A stretch of 39,251 nt of DNA from Chloroflexota bacterium (lineage in GTDB: Bacteria; Chloroflexota; Dehalococcoidia; UBA6926), in NCBI GenBank assembly GCA_026713485.1, contig JAPOOK010000029.1:1-39251 (forward strand). Reading direction: 5' to 3'. Made by a program: the position numbers and the translations under genes. The notes under the pieces are model-generated. The model made no database searches. It was not told the origin of the DNA and saw only the letters and a program-made list of their open reading frames with translations. Position 1 is the stretch's first letter; each line of letters begins with the position of its first letter. Shown here in pieces: positions 31,184 to 39,251 of the stretch.

Positions 31184-32269
31184 ATGAACGATCATCGTAT
31201 CCGTCTACGCCTTGAGCGGCTGGAGCAGGACACCCTCTCCCCGTTTGCTCAACTTAGCCGTAAAACGCAGGGACGGCGCGTTCCCGAAGAGCCTTCCTTT
31301 ATGCGGACCGAGTACCAACGTGACCGTGACCGTATCATCCATTCGAAGGCATTCCGACGCCTCAAGCACAAGACACAGGTATTCATCGCCCCGGTCAGTG
31401 ACCACTTCTCCACTCGTCTCTCTCACACAATCGAGGTGGCACAGATTGCGCGCTCCATAGCCCGTGCGCTCCGCCTCAATGAGGACCTCACGGAAGCCAT
31501 CGCGCTAGCACATGACCTCGGTCACACCCCATTTGGCCACTTAGGGGAAGAGTTCATTGACGCGCGTATCTCAGGCGGCTACCGTCATGCGGAACAGAGT
31601 CTGCGCGTGGTCGACATTCTCGAAAAAGAGGGCAGGGGCCTCAACCTCACGTGGGAGGTTCGGCAGGGCGTCCTCAACCACTCCAAGGGCCGTGGCAGTC
31701 TTCGTCCCATCCGCCGCGCCGAAGCCGAAGTCACCCTTGAAGCCGAAATCTGCCGCCTCAGCGACGCCATCGCCTACGTCAACCATGACATTGGCGACGC
31801 CATCCGCGCCGGCGTTATCGATCCTGATGACATCCCCGTTCACGTCCGCCGGACACTCGGTAGCCGTCATGCCGAACGCCTCAACACAATCATCGCTGAC
31901 CTCGTTGAAACCTCGTGGGCCGTCACCGGTGAAGGCGAATCCGTCGGCGCAGATCGTCCTTCCATCGAAATGAGCCAGTCCGTTCTCCAGGCCGTAATCG
32001 ATCTGCGAGAGTTCCTCTTTGACAACGTCTATCTCGTCGCCGCGCGTGAACAGAGTGAAGACCCACTCAACATCCTTGAGACACTCTGGGACGCCCTCGT
32101 CAACAACCCGGAGCTGATACCGGAAGGCTACGCCCGTCCCGGAGACGAGCCGAACCGACGGGCCGTCGACTACATCTCTGGTATGACCGACCAATTCGCC
32201 GCGCGGGTAGCCCAGGATCTTAGAGCAGGCCGCGTCCCTGAGATGCCGTTGGCTGAGGTGGCGCTATGA
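31184..32269 (+). CDS. dgt: dGTP triphosphohydrolase-like HD-domain protein
   Basis: A 361-residue HD-superfamily dNTP triphosphohydrolase that splits dGTP (or other dNTPs) to the nucleoside and triphosphate. RDRDRIIHSKAFRRLKHKTQ (46-65) is the family's N-terminal signature. The HD metal site is H81 (RLSHTIE), H110-D111 (AHDLGHTPFGH) and a downstream Asp near ICRLSDAIAYVNHD. ATG at 31184 (MNDHRIRL) is chosen because homology starts there. The frame opens at a GTG at 31112, and neither has a strong ribosome site. It is first in the dgt-dnaG-rpoD operon; its stop overlaps the dnaG start (ATGA). Confidence 0.92.
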   Translation: MNDHRIRLRLERLEQDTLSPFAQLSRKTQGRRVPEEPSFMRTEYQRDRDRIIHSKAFRRLKHKTQVFIAPVSDHFSTRLSHTIEVAQIARSIARALRLNEDLTEAIALAHDLGHTPFGHLGEEFIDARISGGYRHAEQSLRVVDILEKEGRGLNLTWEVRQGVLNHSKGRGSLRPIRRAEAEVTLEAEICRLSDAIAYVNHDIGDAIRAGVIDPDDIPVHVRRTLGSRHAERLNTIIADLVETSWAVTGEGESVGADRPSIEMSQSVLQAVIDLREFLFDNVYLVAAREQSEDPLNILETLWDALVNNPELIPEGYARPGDEPNRRAVDYISGMTDQFAARVAQDLRAGRVPEMPLAEVAL

Positions 32270-34173
32270 CTGTCGTTGATGACGTCAAGGCCCGCACCGA
32301 CATTGTCGACCTTATCCAGTCGCGGGTGCCGCTGAAGAAGGCCGGTCGCAACTTCAAGGCCAACTGCCCGTTCCACAATGAGAACACGCCCTCGTTCATC
32401 GTCTTTCCTGAGCGCGGCTCATGGCACTGCTTCGGAGCGTGCGGCACCGGCGGGGACGCCTTCTCATTCATCCAGCGCGCGGATAACCTCACCTTCTCGG
32501 AAGCATTGTCACGGCTCGCCGAGCGCGCCGGCGTCACAATCCCTGACAACCGTCGTCAGGACGAAGCCCAACGAAAAGAGAACGATGTCCTGTACACCGC
32601 CCTCCAGAATGCCGCCGACTATTTCCATCGCATCCTCACCCACTCGCCCGCCGGAGAGCAGGCTCGTCGATACCTGCAACAACGCGGAATCAACGACGAG
32701 ACTATCAATGACTTCCAGCTCGGCGTGGCCCCTAGAGGTGGAGGTTCCCTCAAGGCCCACCTCGCTGACCTTGGCCACACGGAAGAGCAGATGATTGCCG
32801 CCGGGCTTATCATTGAGCGCGATGGCGATCGGGAGGGCTCCTACGACCGTTTCCGGGAGCGGCTCATGTTTCCCATTCGTGACGGCAAGGGCCGAGTCAT
32901 CGGTTTCGGTGCCCGCGCCCTTGACGATTCACAGCCCAAGTATCTGAACTCGCCGCAAACTCCCCTCTTTGACAAGAGCGGCGCCCTCTTTGCCATCGAC
33001 CGCGCCGAGCAGGTAATCCGTGCCGAAGGCGAAGTCGTCCTCGTTGAGGGATACATGGACGCCCTGCAGGCCCACCAGGCAGGCTTCGGCAACGTTGTTG
33101 CCATCATGGGCACCGCCCTAACCGAGCGACAGGTTAGCCTCGTGCGAAATATGGCGCGTCGCTACGCGCTCGCGCTTGACCCTGACACGGCGGGAGAAGA
33201 AGCCACACGTCGAAGCCTTGAGGGAGCCTTTGACATCTTTAGACGCGAGGTTGTCCGTGTTTCCAACTCCGCCGTCCCTATGGGTGTCCGGCGTGAACTG
33301 CCCAAGCTCCGAATAATCAATCTCCCGACTGACCGCGACCCTGACGATGTGATCCGCAACGACCCCGATGACTGGCGCAAGCGCGTTGAAGAAGCCACCC
33401 CGATCCTCGCTTACCTCATCCAACGCGAAGCCGCTCAACCGGAGGCCGCAACACCTGAGGGCAGGCTGGAAGCCGTAAACCGAATCTTTCCCCTCATCAC
33501 CGCACTTGATAACCCATTTGAACAACAGCAGGCATTCAGCAGCCTTGCCGCCGCCCTCAAGATTGAGGAGCGAACCCTTGAGGCAGCTGTCGGACGCCCT
33601 GAGCGCCGCCAACGCCCGCGCCGCCAGGATCAGGCCAACCGCTCGGCGCCCACACAGAACGGTGAATTGCCGGCCATCGGCGCAGACGCCCTCAAAGAAA
33701 ACCGCAGCGATGCTATTGAACGACAGCTCCTCGCTCTCGTTCTCACTTATGACAATGAGATTTTTGACGCGTGGCAGCGCCTGGACCTGCCTGAAGTCCC
33801 GCCACACTTCTTCTGGGATCCGCAGTTCCGCGACATGTGGCAGATTCTCAACACCGCTGATCCGGTCACACGCGCTGAGGTCCTGGTCAGCTCCGACGCG
33901 GAAGACCTCCGAAAGGACATCCGATCTCCACTTGACCGCCGCGGCCAATCAAAGGCCCTAAGTGATGTTGTCCGTGGCATGTGGGAACGCCAACTCAAGA
34001 AGGATGAACTTGAGGCTGCAGAGGCCGTTGCATCACTCGCCGAAGATGATGGCGAAGAGGCGGACACGCTCCGTGCAATCACCGATGAGATGAGAGCGCA
34101 ATTCTCTGAGCGAATCGAACAACTACGAGCCGTCCAATACGGCACGTGGAACAGAAACACCCGCAACGAATAG
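32266..34173 (+). CDS. dnaG: DNA primase
   Basis: A 635-residue primase making RNA primers at the replication fork. The N-terminal CHC2 zinc finger has C34, H37, C55 and C59 (CPFH and CFGAC), a C-x3-C spacing in place of the usual C-x2-C (CFGCG). The catalytic core includes FGARAL, the TOPRIM Glu in LVEGYMDAL and the DPDTAG Asp pair. The C-terminal region (about 470-635) is the helicase-interaction part. The start overlaps the dgt stop, so translation is probably coupled. rpoD follows 17 bp after the stop. Confidence 0.97.
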   Translation: MTVVDDVKARTDIVDLIQSRVPLKKAGRNFKANCPFHNENTPSFIVFPERGSWHCFGACGTGGDAFSFIQRADNLTFSEALSRLAERAGVTIPDNRRQDEAQRKENDVLYTALQNAADYFHRILTHSPAGEQARRYLQQRGINDETINDFQLGVAPRGGGSLKAHLADLGHTEEQMIAAGLIIERDGDREGSYDRFRERLMFPIRDGKGRVIGFGARALDDSQPKYLNSPQTPLFDKSGALFAIDRAEQVIRAEGEVVLVEGYMDALQAHQAGFGNVVAIMGTALTERQVSLVRNMARRYALALDPDTAGEEATRRSLEGAFDIFRREVVRVSNSAVPMGVRRELPKLRIINLPTDRDPDDVIRNDPDDWRKRVEEATPILAYLIQREAAQPEAATPEGRLEAVNRIFPLITALDNPFEQQQAFSSLAAALKIEERTLEAAVGRPERRQRPRRQDQANRSAPTQNGELPAIGADALKENRSDAIERQLLALVLTYDNEIFDAWQRLDLPEVPPHFFWDPQFRDMWQILNTADPVTRAEVLVSSDAEDLRKDIRSPLDRRGQSKALSDVVRGMWERQLKKDELEAAEAVASLAEDDGEEADTLRAITDEMRAQFSERIEQLRAVQYGTWNRNTRNE

Positions 34174-34190
34174 AGGAACGGAGGAACAGT

Positions 34191-35696
34191 ATGACCTGGC
34201 AATCCGGTGTGATTAACCTCGGTGACGAAGAGGCCGGCTCCCTTTCCCAGAAGGTCGCAAACGGCGTCGTCACTCTGGACCCCTCGGCCTCCTCGGCGCT
34301 TCTTAGGGCCTTGCCCAATAATGGAAAACCTGAAGTGGACTGGCCTGCGTCCCGCGAAGAATGGGCGGAGGCCCAGCGTATCGAGGCAGAAGCTGAAGCG
34401 AATATTGCGGATGCTGAATCGCTTGACGATCCCGTGCGCATGTACCTGCGTGAAATCGGACGTGTTGATCTCCTCAACGCTCGTCAGGAAAAGAATCTGG
34501 CTCGCAAGGCTGAGGGTTGGAAACAACTTCATGAACTTGAGCTCCAGATCCGCCAAACAACAGGACGCAACGCCTCCATCGGTGATATCGCTATCCACCT
34601 TCTCAACAAACTCACAACCCATGGTGAACTCGCCAATATCATCATTGAACACCTCGAACTTGAGACCCCATGTAACCTCATCACCCTCAAGGAATCCCCG
34701 GAAGTCCAGAAGACCATCGACATCGAGATGCACCACGAACTCGCAGAGGAATTTGCCACCAAGCTGGGCCGCGAACCCGAGGACGTTGAGAAGGAGATTA
34801 TTGAATTCTCCCTCCAGCGATGGCTGCTTCCCACACCCTTCCTCCGCACCTTCGCTCCTTCGCTCACCTTGGAGACCATCCCGTTCTTCCTCTCCACCCA
34901 GGACATTCACGAGGCCGTCGAGATGACGCAGGAAGAATGCCGCGAATATCTTGATGAGATCCGCCGCGACGGTGAGATGGCCCAGCGCCGCATGACGGAG
35001 GCCAACCTCCGCCTCGTCGTCAGCGTCGCCAAGAAATACATCGGACGCGGTATGAACCTCCTCGACCTTGTCCAGGAGGGCAACATCGGCCTCATCCGCG
35101 CCGTCGAAAAATTCGATTACCGTAAAGGCTTCAAGTTCTCAACCTACGCCACGTGGTGGATCAGGCAGGCCATTACTCGCTCCATCGCGGACCAGGCCCG
35201 CACCATCCGTATCCCTGTCCACATGGTTGAGACCATCAACAAGCTCCTCCGTGAGAACCGCCGCCTCGTCCAGGAACTCGGGCGTGAGCCGACCACAGAG
35301 GAAATCGCCGAACAGATGGAGATCACCCCGGACCGCGTCCGTGAAATTCTCAAGATCTCCCAGGAACCAGTCTCCCTCGAAACCCCCATTGGTGAGGAAG
35401 AAGACTCTCACCTTGGCGATTTCATCGAGGACAAGGCAGCCCTCGCTCCCGCAGACGCTGCCTCCTATCAACTCCTCAAGGAACAGATTGGCAGTGTGCT
35501 CGACACACTCAGCGGACGCGAGCGACGGGTCCTTCAGCTCCGCTTCGGCCTTGACGACGGGCGCAGCCGCACGCTGGAAGAGGTTGGACGCGAGTTCAGC
35601 GTTACACGCGAGCGTATCCGTCAGATCGAGGCCAAGGCGCTGCGTAAGCTCCGACACCCCACCCGCAGCCGCCGCCTCCGTGACTTCCTCGCGTAA
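34191..35696 (+). CDS. rpoD: Primary RNA polymerase sigma factor (RpoD/SigA)
   Basis: A 501-residue housekeeping sigma-70. Region 1.2 is at 80-110 ([11 protein letters not shown]). A long non-conserved insert at about 111-265 separates it from region 2 ([20 protein letters not shown], 271-290; [20 protein letters not shown], 308-327). Region 3 begins at [10 protein letters not shown] (341-350). Region 4 has the [20 protein letters not shown] helix-turn-helix that reads the -35. There is no classical acidic region 1.1. The start is ATG at 34191 with a GGAGGAACAGT ribosome site. This factor should recognise the TTGACA/CATAAT promoters seen in the window. Confidence 0.97.
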   Translation: MTWQSGVINLGDEEAGSLSQKVANGVVTLDPSASSALLRALPNNGKPEVDWPASREEWAEAQRIEAEAEANIADAESLDDPVRMYLREIGRVDLLNARQEKNLARKAEGWKQLHELELQIRQTTGRNASIGDIAIHLLNKLTTHGELANIIIEHLELETPCNLITLKESPEVQKTIDIEMHHELAEEFATKLGREPEDVEKEIIEFSLQRWLLPTPFLRTFAPSLTLETIPFFLSTQDIHEAVEMTQEECREYLDEIRRDGEMAQRRMTEANLRLVVSVAKKYIGRGMNLLDLVQEGNIGLIRAVEKFDYRKGFKFSTYATWWIRQAITRSIADQARTIRIPVHMVETINKLLRENRRLVQELGREPTTEEIAEQMEITPDRVREILKISQEPVSLETPIGEEEDSHLGDFIEDKAALAPADAASYQLLKEQIGSVLDTLSGRERRVLQLRFGLDDGRSRTLEEVGREFSVTRERIRQIEAKALRKLRHPTRSRRLRDFLA

Positions 35697-35745
35697 TTAG
35701 GGCTACCTTTGGCCAAACGCCGCAAGGGATAGAGTAGCTGCGGTC

Positions 35746-36927
35746 TCAGCGTCTCCCGCCCAGTGACCGAACGCGCCGAACGATTTCCGGCAGGATTTCA
35801 AGGACGCGGTCTACGTCCGCATCAGTATTCTCACGCCCTAGTGTGAGGCGGAGGCTGTTGCGTGCTAGCTCAAGTGGCTTTCCCATCGCGATGAGGACGT
35901 GGGATGGGTCGATTGAGCCGGATGTGCATGCGCTGCCGGATGAGGCAGCGATCCCCGTTATGTCAAGATTTATGAGAACCGATTCGATCTCCACTCCGGC
36001 GAATGAAATGTTGACGTTGTTGGACATACGGCGAGGGTCGCCCAGTGGAGGCCCGTTGAGGTGGGCATCGGGAATCGTTGAGAGGATTCCCTGACCTAGA
36101 CCTGCCGCCAGTTTAGTGATGTTCGGGACTATTTCGGCGCGCGCGCTGTCGGCCATCTCAAGGGCCAGGCCTGTGCCAACGATACCGGCGGTGTTCTCAG
36201 TTCCGGCGCGGCGATTGCGTTCCTGGCTACCTCCCATGGTTTGTGGCTGGAAGGGGGCATCACGGTCCAGGAAGAGGACGCCGACGCCCTTGGGGCCATG
36301 AAACTTGTGGGCGGAAAGGCTCAGCATATCGATGCCGAGCGCCTGCGCGTCGAGGTTCAGATAGCCCGCTGCCTGCACTGCGTCCGTGTGGAAGACAATG
36401 CGATGCCCGTGCGTGTCTTCCGCGTGGCGGATAGCGGCCGCAATTTCGGGAATCGGCTGGATAGTACCGGTCTCGTTGTTGACGTACATGATGGTGACGA
36501 CCGTCGTTTCTGGCGTGATGGCGTCGGCGACCTGCTCAGCGGAGACAATGCCCTCGCCGTCCGGCCTGAGATAGGTCACAGAGAAACCCGCGTTGTTCTC
36601 AAGCCACTCGCAGGTATGGATAACGGCGTGGTGTTCGCTGGCGGAGGTGATGATGTGATTGCCGTGCTTTTTCAGGGCGTATGCGGCGCCGCGAATGGCC
36701 ATATTGTCTGAATCTGTGCCGCCGCCGGTGAATATTATGTCACCATTGCGGGCGTTGAGGACACCGGCCACCTGGTCACGCGCAGCGTCGATTGCGCGGG
36801 CGGCGTCCTGACCAAGGCCGTAGATGCTGGAAGGGTTGCCGTACTGCCCGGTGAAGTAGGGGAGCATGGCCTCGACGACACGAGGATCGACGGACGTGGT
36901 GGCGGCGTGGTCAAGGTAGATGGTCAT
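35746..36927 (-). CDS. iscS: Cysteine desulfurase (NifS/IscS class I)
   Basis: A 393-residue PLP enzyme that takes sulphur from cysteine for Fe-S clusters, tRNA thiolation or molybdenum cofactor. YLDHAATT opens the protein, SEHHAV (H99/H100) stacks on PLP, SAHKFHGPKGVG holds the PLP lysine (K208), and the persulfide Cys is in SSGSACTSG (C334). The start is ATG at 36927, preceded by GGAGGAGGT. The upstream in-frame extension to 37089 lacks homology. Whether it is IscS or NifS in role cannot be told, since no scaffold gene is adjacent. It converges with rpoD, with 49 bp between the stops and no clear terminator. Confidence 0.94.
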   Translation of the reverse strand: MTIYLDHAATTSVDPRVVEAMLPYFTGQYGNPSSIYGLGQDAARAIDAARDQVAGVLNARNGDIIFTGGGTDSDNMAIRGAAYALKKHGNHIITSASEHHAVIHTCEWLENNAGFSVTYLRPDGEGIVSAEQVADAITPETTVVTIMYVNNETGTIQPIPEIAAAIRHAEDTHGHRIVFHTDAVQAAGYLNLDAQALGIDMLSLSAHKFHGPKGVGVLFLDRDAPFQPQTMGGSQERNRRAGTENTAGIVGTGLALEMADSARAEIVPNITKLAAGLGQGILSTIPDAHLNGPPLGDPRRMSNNVNISFAGVEIESVLINLDITGIAASSGSACTSGSIDPSHVLIAMGKPLELARNSLRLTLGRENTDADVDRVLEILPEIVRRVRSLGGRR

Positions 36928-36961
36928 CGAACGTACACCTCCTCCCCCCTTGGCGTTGCAC

Positions 36962-37236
36962 TCACAAAACCGGGCTAGGGACAGTATAGAGGTGTGCCAC
37001 CGTGCTTTGATGCTGGGTGACAAAACTGCTAAATGTGACACCCCGCCTTGACCCATCCCAAACGCCTGTCCTAAAGTCACCCACAACAAGCCAAACCCCG
37101 GCGGCGAGGAACGTCGACAACCCCGCCGCCACTACCATCCCTGGGAGCGCAAAAAGGAGGGCGCCCCCTGCAAGGAACGCATCCGCTGTCAGGATTCCGA
37201 AGTTAACCTGCGGGAGAACGCGGCTATGCGGTCGCA
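36962..37236 (-). CDS. Possible small membrane protein upstream of the cysteine desulfurase gene
   Basis: From an ATG at 37236 this frame encodes 91 residues with two hydrophobic segments (FGILTADAFLAGGALLFALP and STFLAAGVWLVVGD), which is unlike the low-complexity shadow frames nearby. It ends 34 bp before the cysteine desulfurase start on the same strand. There is no ribosome site, and the frame stays open upstream to 37420 with Arg/Pro-rich sequence, so the start is uncertain. I do not recognise a family. Confidence 0.35.
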
Positions 37237-37728
37237 TAAGGCCGTAAGCGACAGCGCCCCGTCCAGATGCCTCCACCGTTCCCAGGCCAACGCCGTGACC
37301 CGAGCGGGGGCGATGAGAGAAGACGCGTGCTCCACACGGGTCGAGCCCACAGGCTCCGGCAAGTGGATCGCATGGCGTCCGATGATGACGTGGCAGCAGC
37401 ATCGGGCGAGCACGGATCAACCGTCTGGCATGCGCTCGTATGTCAGGCGAGGGACGGACTCTCGGCCATGACGAAACTGTCCGCCGAGAGCTTGGCCCGC
37501 GCCGGTGCCACCATGCCGGACGCGCGCCGCACGGGCGAGTCTATGTTTGGCGCAGCGCAACCCGCCCAAGCGCAGGGACGTCCCCCTGGCGCGACCCCAC
37601 CCGAGCTCGAAACCGCGCCGCCAACGGACCCCACGCGCAGCCCCGGAACCGACAGCGGATGTGTCCCCCAAGTCCCGCCAACCCGAATCATCAGGAAGGA
37701 GAAAACCCACAGCAGTCAAAGACAAAAT

Positions 37729-37751
37729 CCCTCCCCCCTTGCGGGGGAGGG
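37729..37751 (+). repeat. CCCTCCCCC/GGGGGAGGG hairpin repeat
   Basis: A nine-base perfect inverted repeat around CTTGC, followed by CTAGAGTGGGG. It resembles widespread intergenic hairpin repeats. Confidence 0.6.
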
Positions 37752-37766
37752 CTAGAGTGGGGACAT

Positions 37767-37815
37767 GTCATTCCGAGCGCCCCCATGTGTCATTCCGAAC
37801 GCAGTCGAGGAATCT
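37767..37815 (+). repeat. Two copies of the GTCATTCCGAGCGC repeat, one truncated
   Basis: GTCATTCCGAGCGC (37767-37780) is followed by a fuller copy, GTCATTCCGAACGCAGTC then GAGGAATCT (37789-37815). It is the same type as the in-frame copy at 30763. Confidence 0.7.
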
Positions 37816-37853
37816 AAAGAACGCGGAACGCAACCAAACCCCGTACCGCCACA

Positions 37854-37880
37854 CTGGATTCCCGCGAAAGTGGAAATGAC
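37854..37880 (-). repeat. Dispersed palindromic repeat, reverse orientation
   Basis: CTGGATTCCCGCGAAAG followed by TGGAAATGAC, the inverted form of the 10366-type element. It ends 11 bases before the nadE stop codon and could serve as its 3' structure. Confidence 0.65.
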
Positions 37881-37891
37881 AGGTTCGTGAT

Positions 37892-39251
37892 CTACCCCGG
37901 TCTGTAGCGGTTGACGATGGGGAGGCGGCGGTCTTTTCCGAAGGCGCGTTCTGTTATTTTGACCCCCGGGGCGGCCTGGCGGCGTTTGTATTCACTTATG
38001 TCTACTAGCGTTGTAACTCGGGCGACGACGTCTTTATCAAAGCCGAGTTTTTCGATCATGTCCTTCGGGGAGACATCGCGCTCCACGTAGGCTTCGAGTA
38101 CGGGATCAAGCACGTCGTAGGGTGGCAGGGAGTCCTCATCGAGCTGGTTCTCGCGGAGCTCGGCGGTGGGGGGGCGGTCGATGATGGCCTGCGGTATGAT
38201 GTCGTGCCCGGCCTGTTCGTTTCGCCAGTTTGCGAGTTGGTAGACAAGGGTCTTTGGGACGTCCTTGATGACAGCAAAGCCGCCCGCCATATCGCCGTAC
38301 AGGGTGGCGTAGCCGGTGGCGTATTCACTCTTGTTGCCCGTTGCGAGGACGATGCGGCCGAACTTGTTTGAGATAGCCATGAGGATGTTGCCACGGGCGC
38401 GGGCCTGCAGGTTTTCCTCGGCGACGCCTTCCTGCGTGCCGGCGAATAGGTTGGCCAAGCCATCACGGTAGGCGTTTGTCATGTCTTCAATGGCGATGAT
38501 CTCAAAGTTGATGCCGAATTTCTCACAGAGGGCGCGGGCGTCCGTGACGCTCTGATCCGCGGTGTAGCGAGAGGGCATCGAGACGCAGAGGACGTTCTCC
38601 GGGCCAAGGGCATCGGCGGCGACGGCGGCGGTGAGGGCGGAATCGATGCCTCCGGAGAGGCCGATGACGACCTGAGAAAAGCCGCTTTTTCGAACATAAT
38701 CTTTCGTTCCTTTGACAAGAGCGTTATAGACCTCTTCAACGGGTCCCATGGGGGTCGTCATAGGGTTGGCGTGCTGCGTTTCAAATAGGGGTTTGCGGTA
38801 CGACCCCTCCTCTTCCTGCTTTGTGACGGGAATCACAATGTAGTCTGCAAAATGTGCGTTTTGGGGGTCATCCGGGTCTACTACAGCGGTTTGGGACACA
38901 GTGTCCGCCTCAGCGAGCGGGAGGTCGGCGAGGATGAAGTCATCGTCGAACTGCCGGCCTGTGGCGATGGTCTTGCCGTGTGGGTCGAAGATCATGCTCG
39001 CGCCGTCGAAAACGAGCTCGTCCTGGCCGCCGATCATGTTGACGTAGCAGAGGAATATGCCGTTGTCGGCAGCTCGCTGGCTCAGCATGTCCTCGCGGAC
39101 GGCGCGTTTGCCGCGGTAGTAGGGGGAGCCGTTGATATTGATGATGACCTGCGCGCCGGCGGCTTTCTGGACGTTGGTGGGGCCGAGATCAAACCAGATG
39201 TCCTCGCAGACGTTGACGCCGATGCGGGCGCCACCGATCTCATAGACGGGA
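37892..39251 (-). CDS. nadE: Glutamine-dependent NAD+ synthetase (N-terminus beyond window)
   Basis: The visible 453 C-terminal codons cover most of a two-domain enzyme that amidates nicotinic acid adenine dinucleotide to NAD+. The nitrilase-type glutaminase domain shows its nucleophile in VNVCEDIWFD and the INGSPYYRGK segment close to the window edge. The synthetase domain has the PP-loop VIGLSGGIDSALT, then SRYTADQSV, LATGNKSEYATGY and the C-terminal DRRLPIVNRYRPG. The frame stays open to the last base, so the true start lies right of the window; internal ATGs such as that at 39088 fall within the nitrilase domain. The 3' flank is repeat-rich. Confidence 0.96.
   Translation of the reverse strand, partial: PVYEIGGARIGVNVCEDIWFDLGPTNVQKAAGAQVIININGSPYYRGKRAVREDMLSQRAADNGIFLCYVNMIGGQDELVFDGASMIFDPHGKTIATGRQFDDDFILADLPLAEADTVSQTAVVDPDDPQNAHFADYIVIPVTKQEEEGSYRKPLFETQHANPMTTPMGPVEEVYNALVKGTKDYVRKSGFSQVVIGLSGGIDSALTAAVAADALGPENVLCVSMPSRYTADQSVTDARALCEKFGINFEIIAIEDMTNAYRDGLANLFAGTQEGVAEENLQARARGNILMAISNKFGRIVLATGNKSEYATGYATLYGDMAGGFAVIKDVPKTLVYQLANWRNEQAGHDIIPQAIIDRPPTAELRENQLDEDSLPPYDVLDPVLEAYVERDVSPKDMIEKLGFDKDVVARVTTLVDISEYKRRQAAPGVKITERAFGKDRRLPIVNRYRPG

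Larger units (their letters stand above)
37237..37891. other. Repeat-rich region without a convincing gene
   Basis: 655 bp between the possible small membrane protein and nadE. Frames are open on both strands (for example ATG at 37372 on the plus strand) but read as Pro/Arg/Ala-rich, and the plus-strand frame ends inside a repeat (NPSPLAGEG). Three dispersed repeats fill 37729-37880. It may be a decayed gene; I can support no coding call. Confidence 0.5.

Noticed and set aside
33118-34910. Long minus-strand frames opposite dnaG and rpoD
   Set aside because: Shadows of two essential, fully recognisable genes.
37267-37755. 162-codon plus-strand frame with a fairly protein-like segment from the ATG at 37372
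   Set aside because: No ribosome site, no homology recognised, low-complexity composition, and its C-terminus is the translation of a hairpin repeat.
1-39251. CRISPR array, prophage or insertion sequence
   Set aside because: No regularly spaced identical repeats, phage structural genes, integrase or transposase were seen; the dispersed palindromes are too short and irregular.

Overview
The window reads as a chromosomal piece of a moderately high-GC bacterium, most likely a member of the Chloroflexota (Dehalococcoidia/SAR202-like). This placement is an inference from gene content: tandem family-5 solute-binding lipoproteins, a molybdenum hydroxylase with amidohydrolases, a dgt-dnaG-rpoD operon, and a DnaG zinc finger with C-x3-C spacing. 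No rRNA gene or other direct taxonomic marker is present.

Layout. At 1-4260, on the minus strand, lie a truncated pstS with a Pho-box-like array upstream, polA, and a small unknown gene leading into polA. At 4322-14515, on the plus strand, are five tandem genes for secreted family-5 ABC solute-binding lipoproteins. All five have a TTGACA/G-16 bp-CATAAT promoter, copies 2-5 have a terminator after them, and no permease or ATPase gene is visible. Next comes a selenocysteine tRNA (14525-14622, minus), then trxB and trxA (minus).

At 16430-26518, on the plus strand, is a catabolic block: the FAD and 2[2Fe-2S] subunits of a xanthine dehydrogenase/CO dehydrogenase-family molybdenum hydroxylase, an ATZ/TRZ-type amidohydrolase, and two nearly identical M20-family proteins with altered metal-ligand positions. 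A DUF262-DUF1524 (GmrSD-like) probable defence gene follows, and only then the molybdopterin subunit of the hydroxylase. The hydroxylase locus is therefore split by about 6.4 kb. A plausible but unproven reading is oxidation of an N-heterocycle or purine-like compound followed by deamination and amide hydrolysis.

At 26584-28474 (minus) are a HX4DH-motif metal transporter and a phosphotriesterase-family hydrolase. At 28519-30876 (plus) are an ACT-domain protein, a membrane-anchored small protein, and a membrane protein built from about six two-helix repeats. Two of its linkers are in-frame translations of dispersed palindromic repeats. At 31184-35696 (plus) is the macromolecular synthesis operon dgt-dnaG-rpoD. 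On the minus strand at the right end are a cysteine desulfurase, a repeat-rich stretch of about 0.7-0.9 kb with no convincing gene, and a truncated glutamine-dependent NAD+ synthetase.

Two or three families of short dispersed repeats (ATTCCsGCGAAAGC-type, ATTCCGAGCGCAGT-type and GCCGGAACGCGG-type) sit between genes throughout.
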